Positions 18,995-23,877 of a DNA stretch of 23,877 nucleotides are shown in pieces (positions within the stretch are counted from its first letter, which is position 1; each line of letters opens with the position of its first letter). Both the position numbers and the translations under genes were made by a program. Under the pieces are notes generated by a model, which saw only the letters and a list, made by a program, of their open reading frames with translations, ran no database searches and had not been told where the DNA came from. Origin of the DNA: Paramarasmius palmivorus (Eukaryota > Basidiomycota > Agaricomycetes > Agaricales > Marasmiaceae). The DNA is taken from NCBI GenBank assembly GCA_037176845.1, contig JAYKXP010000349.1, positions 1-23,877 of the forward strand, read 5' to 3'.

Positions 18995-19263
18995 GGTTTT
19001 GTGGCGGTGTGGACTTTCGACTTCAGAGACATATGCCAGTTGGGAATGCGCTCCGTAATCATCCGCCTATGGAATGGTCTATTGCCAATCCTGGGTCCTG
19101 ATGCCCTCAACCAAGCATTCGGGACCCTAACTCTGATCCTCCTCTCGCTGTGTTCCGACCTCAAACCGTTCCACCTATGCCTCATGACACAACACAATCC
19201 TCCATGCAGATCTTCATGCAGGCAGCGGTCGCCTCAAGGAGAGTTTGAAGGGTAGTTAGGATA

Positions 19264-19519
19264 GGTTCCTGTTTTCGATCCAGCTGAGATAAGGGATCTG
19301 CTCGGAGAAGTGAAGATTCTTCGACAGTCGGGACGGAAGGAAGACAACAGAGGAATTGTGGTGTTCGCAGCGCTGGGTGTTGGGTGCCTAAGCCAGAAGG
19401 GAGAACGAGGATGTGAATGTCAAGAAATTTGGAGGATTGCGAAGATATCAGATGTGTGTGAGGTTACTTGGAGGCGAGCTGCTGTAGATTATGAGGATGG
19501 GCTAGAGCTTCTGGTTTAA
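19264..19519 (+). pseudogene. TFIIB-like cyclin-fold fragment (tentative)
   Basis: One frame with no ATG at its start reads ...EIRDLLGEVKILRQSGR, then RGIVVFAALGVGCLSQ, QEIWRIAKISDVCEVTWRR and a terminal LELLV before a TAA (19517-19519). The order of a small-residue helix, ...SQ..., then EI..IA..sDV..vT.R and ...ELL matches the second cyclin repeat of TFIIB-type factors as I remember it. No first repeat or zinc ribbon is seen upstream. The alternative is an unrelated open frame. Confidence 0.3.
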
Positions 19520-19870
19520 TGACATTAGCTTGAATGTATGAAGATGAGTGTGCAGTGTCTCACCTCTGCCCGAATACACTACCCTTACGATGTCATCAGT
19601 ATTTCGACTGTAGAGTCAAGTGCGATCGGGAATGTGCCACGTGGTTGTCGCTATGAGCGCGAAGAAGCATTGGGAGCGCGAAGAAAACACCTGAGGGAAA
19701 AGTTGCGCGTTCAAAAAGTGTCGTGTCAGAGTTTTAAGTCAACCGGCTTACCAGCATAATATGACTATCGATGCTACCGGTGAATCCTTGACGAAGTTTT
19801 GTCAGCGTTTCGCCTGATATAAGGTGAGCGGAGGGTGAGTAAAGCAAAAGCAGAGGAAGGCACTCCATAA
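19520..19870. other. Non-coding stretch
   Basis: No domain-like frame is visible. A 73-codon frame at 19538-19759 is Arg-rich and unsupported. Confidence 0.3.
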
Positions 19871-20083
19871 ATGGAAAATATACCGCTCGGAAGAATGACG
19901 GAGAGAAACAAGATATTTCAACCAATAATTCAGTTTGCTGATGATGTTCTGTTTTTCAACTGAGAGAATTTCCTTATTAGGCAGTTTCACTGAGAAGATT
20001 CATGGTGTATCGCACCTCTTTTCAGCTATTGACTGATATACGCCATATCCGCACCCAATTCCTCCGAGCGGAATATTTTCCAT
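19871..20083. repeat. Small MITE with 26-bp terminal inverted repeats
   Basis: Bases 19871-19896 (ATGGAAAATATACCGCTCGG...) and the reverse complement of 20058-20083 match at 24 of 26 positions. Similarity continues outward (CAC.CC) for some ten bases. The 213-bp unit has no coding potential and is AT-rich inside. No clean target duplication is visible. Confidence 0.6.
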
Positions 20084-20196
20084 TGACGGTGTGAGGCGAA
20101 GGACTCACGTCAATGGTCAAGAGTAAAGGTCCAGGGTGACGTCACAAGCGTGACAAAGTGAAAATTTCACCCGACAAAATTGGGTTAGGGTTAGGG
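20080..20196 (+). promoter_or_regulatory. Motif-dense intergenic stretch: inverted repeat, CRE and telomere-like motif
   Basis: CCATTGACG (20080-20088) is repeated inverted as CGTCAATGG (20108-20116). GTGACGTCAC (20136-20145) is a perfect palindrome containing TGACGTCA, the ATF/CREB-type CRE site. GGGTTAGGGTTAGGG (20182-20196) is two and a half units of the TTAGGG repeat. All lie about 540-780 bases before gene D. A regulatory role is inferred, not shown. Confidence 0.4.
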
Positions 20197-20738
20197 CGGT
20201 GTCTTCAATCCAGCCCTTGTCCATTACTATATTCCTTGGTTCACTGGTATGTTTCCATGTCCGCCCTTCGCGCCAGAATCAGCTTACTGTCAATGAATGC
20301 GTGGCGCATTTTCCCCCGAGTATTGAGATCAGGAACCTTTTCTATACGGATTGTCATGCAGCTCGTCCAACCTGCCTGGGCTGCCGAACGCTTTACTTGC
20401 AGACGAACGGCTTCATGAAGATGTCTTCTCTCACCAGCGGACACTTCCAATCATCATTAACACATTTTGAGTACCGCCATAATCAGTCAATCGCTCTATA
20501 TAGTCAAGTTTCAGCATTCTCATAGGATTCCCCAAATCTTCTGGGAAAGAGTCTGGATTCGACCTTGGCTATCGCGTGCAGAAGGAAATTCCTCATTTCA
20601 CTGGCAGTCGAGCTTCAGTCGCGTGGTTGGGGCTGTACCATGCAGCCTGTTGTTCCGGCGCTGCAATTGATATCGATGATAGCAGGTTGTCGTTGAGGGT
20701 TGTATCTCCCGCGGTTTACGGAATTTTGATCCTTAAGA
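20197..20738 (+). other. Unassigned stretch upstream of gene D
   Basis: An open frame (20199-20525) starts without ATG and reads SIQPLSITIFLGSLVCF, a signal-like segment, then a Cys-containing stretch. A GTATGT donor lies in it at about 20249. It could be a decayed exon of another surface protein. No coherent model could be built. Confidence 0.25.
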
Positions 20739-22496
20739 ATGGCCTATAGGGGATTTTGGGGTTTCGTGTTATCTGCTCTACTCTCTGATCCAGAGACTCT
20801 ACACCAAGCCTCCGTATATTGGCTGGTCCATTTGGCACGTTTTCTTTGGTCCTGACAATGACAACAAATCACCCAGTCACTCTTATAGTGGATGCGACTG
20901 CTACGACTATTTCCCCTGGAAATCCTAATCAATGGAGCGATATCGAGGGCCCCCACTGGTATGGGGGATCAGCTAGGTCTGTAGCCAGCGGATCCGATGG
21001 AGGAGGGTTCACGGCAATATTCCACGGTGCGTTACATCGAACTAAGAAGTACTCCATAACTTACCAGAGTTCACTTGATAGGCACCTCGATTTCATTCGC
21101 AGGATATGTTTTCACGCAGACAAGGCCGCTTTGTGATCTAATAAGCATTGACGATGGCGAGGCAAAACCTGTCGATCCAGTCTCTGGCTACCGCGAATGG
21201 TATCGATCCCCTTCCCTTTCCGATGGCCAACACACAATAAAGTGCAATAATATGAGCGACCAAGCTACAGTGGACTATCTTCTAACAACTGCTGGAAGCA
21301 GCACACCTCTTACTGGGAGTACCATAGTAGTCGATGACTCTGCACCGGATGAGATAAAGTATCGTGGTCGATGGGGAATGCAGACCGATACAGTAATCTC
21401 AGTTGGCACCCTGGATGCCAGGGCAACTGCCATGGCGATGAACAACACTATTCATGTCAGCAGACTATTCAATGATTCATTCGAGTTTCATTTCGCAGGT
21501 ATGTCGCCATTGAACACCACGCCCTCGACTCTCTTGAACCCGGTTTTAGGCTCATCAATCTCCGTATACGGGATCATGGCAAATACTAGCGGAAGTATAA
21601 CCTTAGACTTTGACGTGGACGGGACCATCACACGAAACAGCTATTCTCAGATCAATATCACGAGCGGCGTCGAATTGAATGAACTGAATTATCTATTCTA
21701 CAACAATACAAACCTCAATCCTGGTACCCATACACTACTGGTCAACGTGTCGAGGGTGTCGGGTGACCAGAGCTTTCAGCTGGATTATCTCACGTACAAG
21801 CCTTCTTTTTCATCTATCAGCGAGAAGCCATCGTTCGGCAATAATGTGGATTCTGGTACCAAAACAAGTACTTCGATACCTTCCCAAACAGGAACCTCAC
21901 GGCAAGACCTGCCTACTTCTTCTACACCATTCCCTGTAGGAGCTATTGTCGGGGGGATAGTTAGCGGAGTCTTTGTTCTCCTGGCTGCCCTGGCTCTATT
22001 TCTATGGCGAAAACGTCAACGGAAGAAGACAAGTAACAGAGAGAAGGAAGGTACGCTACTGTTTGCATACGCTACTTCTGGAAAACTCACAAACACAGCA
22101 GAGGAAAGCGTGGTCATCATCGAGCCGTTCAAAGCTATCCCAGAGATTGTTGCTCAGAGAATACCGAGCAAGAAAGAGACCTCATTCGAATCGGATACTC
22201 ACCAACCGCTTCCACGGCCTTCATCATCATCTTCTACTCCAAACGCCGATCGTGAAACACAAGTTCAACGCCGATTGGATGAGATCTCCGTACTCTCTAC
22301 ACAAGTAGAACAATCTAGATCTCCCATGCAAATTAGGGAGCTATACTCCAGAATTGAAATCCTTACGAGGGAGAACGAGCGGCTGGTGCGAGACTATGTC
22401 CTGCCGCCAGAGTACGACGCAGGGGGCACCAGTGGACTCAATAGGTCGAGCTCGCGCGCTAGAACTCTACCACCATATGATGGTGGCGTCTCGTAG
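20739..22496 (+). CDS. Membrane protein D: two beta-sandwich-like repeats, TM, coiled-coil tail
   Basis: The firm part is join(20858-21026, 21082-21498, 21550-22050, 22102-22496), 493 residues, with introns of 55, 51 and 51 bp and phase 1 at every junction. The start is unresolved. ATG 20858 gives no signal peptide. ATG 20739 opens MAYRGFWGFVLSALL, signal-like, but joining it in frame needs a 38-bp intron (about 20850-20887 region). Two ectodomain repeats follow: one from VTLIVDATATT to ATVDYLL, the second from STIVVDDSAP to FQLDYLTY. Each has the same F-x-G-[intron]-(T/S)SI order, so an internal duplication is likely. A Ser/Thr stalk, a membrane helix (about residues 324-347) and RKRQRKK come next. 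The tail has a coiled coil (about 412-460) and PPEY and PPYDG PY motifs. Inference: type I surface protein or sensor. The function is unknown. Confidence 0.78.
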
Positions 22497-22698
22497 CAGG
22501 AGAAGTAACACGATGGATATACTCTAGAAGGTGAGCATCAACTGGAAGGTACTGGTACGCGCTCACAGTTGCAATTCAACTAGGCTTTGGAGCTATACAA
22601 CGAAATTAAGATGTTTTACTCAGAGAATAATTATTTAATTAGGAGTGGAATCGAGACCTGGAAGATAGTCTACAATGTCACGATATAATCATCAAACG
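22497..22698. other. 3' flank of gene D
   Basis: AT-rich, no coding pattern, with an ATTATTTAATTAGG stretch near 22629. It probably holds the 3' UTR. Confidence 0.35.
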
Positions 22699-23340
22699 TT
22701 ACAGACCAAGTCCGATCCCCAGCGATGTTGTCGATAACACTCGCATTTGCGACCGGCTGTGGCCACGATTATGAGCCTTGATACTTGATCTCTCGGAAAG
22801 CTCGGTGTAGTTACGGCGGGATGGGGTGGAATAGAACGTCGACGTACCTATCAAGGTTTTTCCAAGTGACAACGTTCAGCACCGGTACTCAGCCACGAGG
22901 AAGTTAAAGCAAGACAATCCTTCATGGTGAAGCGAAGAGGAAGGCATCTGTATTCGTCTTCAATTGTATGCATCGCGCCCAGAGTACCACGAGACCGAGA
23001 CTAAACAGAAGTGCCGTTAGGAATATCTCAGTAAAAACTGGCGTGAAGGATCAGAGTATATTCAGGAAGTTTCGACCGGTGATATTACAAGTTGGTACAA
23101 TCTCAGAGCTGTAGAGGATCGGACCAGCATAGGTATATGTATTACCGGGCTTGGGTGAGATGGGTGTGACGTAGGTCCGAGTGTGGGATCTCTTGCAAGG
23201 GCGCACAACGATGGCGAGTGAACAACTGTATTGGATGAGGATATGCCCCTTAATCGCGGCTCTATAAGCCGCTATCATACAAATCTCTCGACTTAGAATG
23301 TATCCATACTTTCCCGTACTCGATCCCTCACGATTCACCC
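22699..23340 (-). pseudogene. Decayed membrane-protein gene fragment (tentative)
   Basis: Minus-strand pieces lie in different frames. About 23190-23052 reads TYVTPISPKPGNTYTYAG... and NITG. About 23043-22922 holds one membrane-like helix (EIFLTALLFSLGLVVLWARC). About 22848-22699 is a polar tail (STPSRRNYTELSERSS...) ending LGIGLGL and TAA. The order ectodomain, helix, Ser/Arg tail suits a single-pass protein, but stops separate the pieces and no splice sites clearly rescue them. Confidence 0.28.
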
Positions 23341-23877
23341 AGCACTATCCTATCTTCGTGCAAGCGTGTCCTGGGAACTCTCATACGCCGGATACCCCAA
23401 TGCAAAGGTGTGTACCCGAATCCTTGTTAAACAGGGAGGCTTAAGGATATAGCGATGATGGTGGTGTCGACCGAGAGGTATACAATGTAAACGGAAAGCG
23501 GTGTTGAAGTGAGAACGTTAGAAACATCGCAAAGTATACTGGTATGGGCAGCTGCAAAGGCTGTAGATTGCCATCACCTACACACTGGGAGCTCTTGTCG
23601 TGATTTTAAGCGTAATGATAACGATACTTCTGGAAGGGAAGGTAAGTTGGTTTGGCAAGGATCTTCGATGCCCAGAGGTAACTCAATTTTGTAGGTTCGG
23701 CATCATCTCGGCTTGCTTCTTTCGCACGCACCGGTCGCAAACCGACATTACTCCGATCTTTCTGTAAATCTTACTGCCCTTCAAGTCCCTTCCAGGCAGA
23801 TGGCGAGCAGCACCTTTTCTATTTTTTTCGATACAATCCAAGCTCCCGCCTCCCGCTGTGGACACTGCCAATGCTAC
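23341..23877. other. Right-edge stretch, no firm gene
   Basis: A minus-strand frame (23871-23683) has an ATG and reads CDRCVRKKQ near its end. This is reminiscent of the first two cysteines of a Zn2Cys6 motif, but the remaining cysteines are absent. A plus-strand frame at 23509-23694 is featureless. The region may be the start of a gene beyond the window. Confidence 0.2.

Noticed and set aside
20182..20196. A chromosome end or telomere relic
   Set aside because: Only two and a half TTAGGG units, with unique sequence and an intact gene on the distal side.
23683..23871. Zn2Cys6 transcription factor N-terminus
   Set aside because: Only a CDRC followed by basic residues is visible; the other four cysteines are missing before the stop.

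Overview
The window looks like accessory DNA from a filamentous basidiomycete, probably an Agaricomycete. The support is the 49-61 bp GT-AG introns with CTNA-type branch sites, pyrimidine-rich 5' UTRs, a TTAGGG-type motif, degenerate Ty3/gypsy-like gag, and single-pass surface proteins of a type common in that class. A genus such as Rhizoctonia is only a guess. There are no rRNA, bacterial or CRISPR features.

Layout. At 1-1445 there is a multi-exon gene on the minus strand, open at the left edge, with its own TATA box and a probable 5'-UTR intron. It lies directly upstream of a purine tract and a 1.83 kb LTR (1821-3653), so it appears to sit antisense inside the internal region of an LTR retrotransposon. 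Bases 3654-7400 hold a short old LTR, decayed gag blocks, an unidentified reverse-strand fragment and a MITE-like inverted repeat. Bases 7.4-9.92 kb hold a decayed membrane-protein gene (A), one intron of which contains a Tc1/mariner element. Removing the element and one TA leaves a normal 55-bp intron. Bases 11.88-12.55 kb hold a compact three-exon membrane-protein gene (B). From 17.58 kb back to 12.87 kb on the minus strand is a secreted/Ig-like membrane-protein gene (C), split by a hAT-type element with a perfect 8-bp target duplication. That hAT element itself contains an inverted, nearly identical copy of the 1.8-kb LTR and a palindrome-rich foldback. Bases 17.6-19.5 kb contain weak remnants (RTA1-like, TFIIB-like). 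A small MITE and a motif-dense intergenic stretch follow. Bases 20.86-22.50 kb hold the best intact gene (D): a membrane protein with two tandem beta-sandwich-like repeats, one membrane segment, a coiled-coil tail and two PY motifs.

Reading. The host content is mainly four neighbouring single-pass, Ser/Thr-rich surface proteins (A-D), two of them (A, D) with PPEY near the C-terminus. At least three transposon classes have inserted among and into them. The order of events is readable: hAT into gene C, then the LTR into hAT; separately Tc1 into an intron of gene A. All gene names here are descriptive. No database search was possible, and exon models rest on splice-site and reading-phase agreement.
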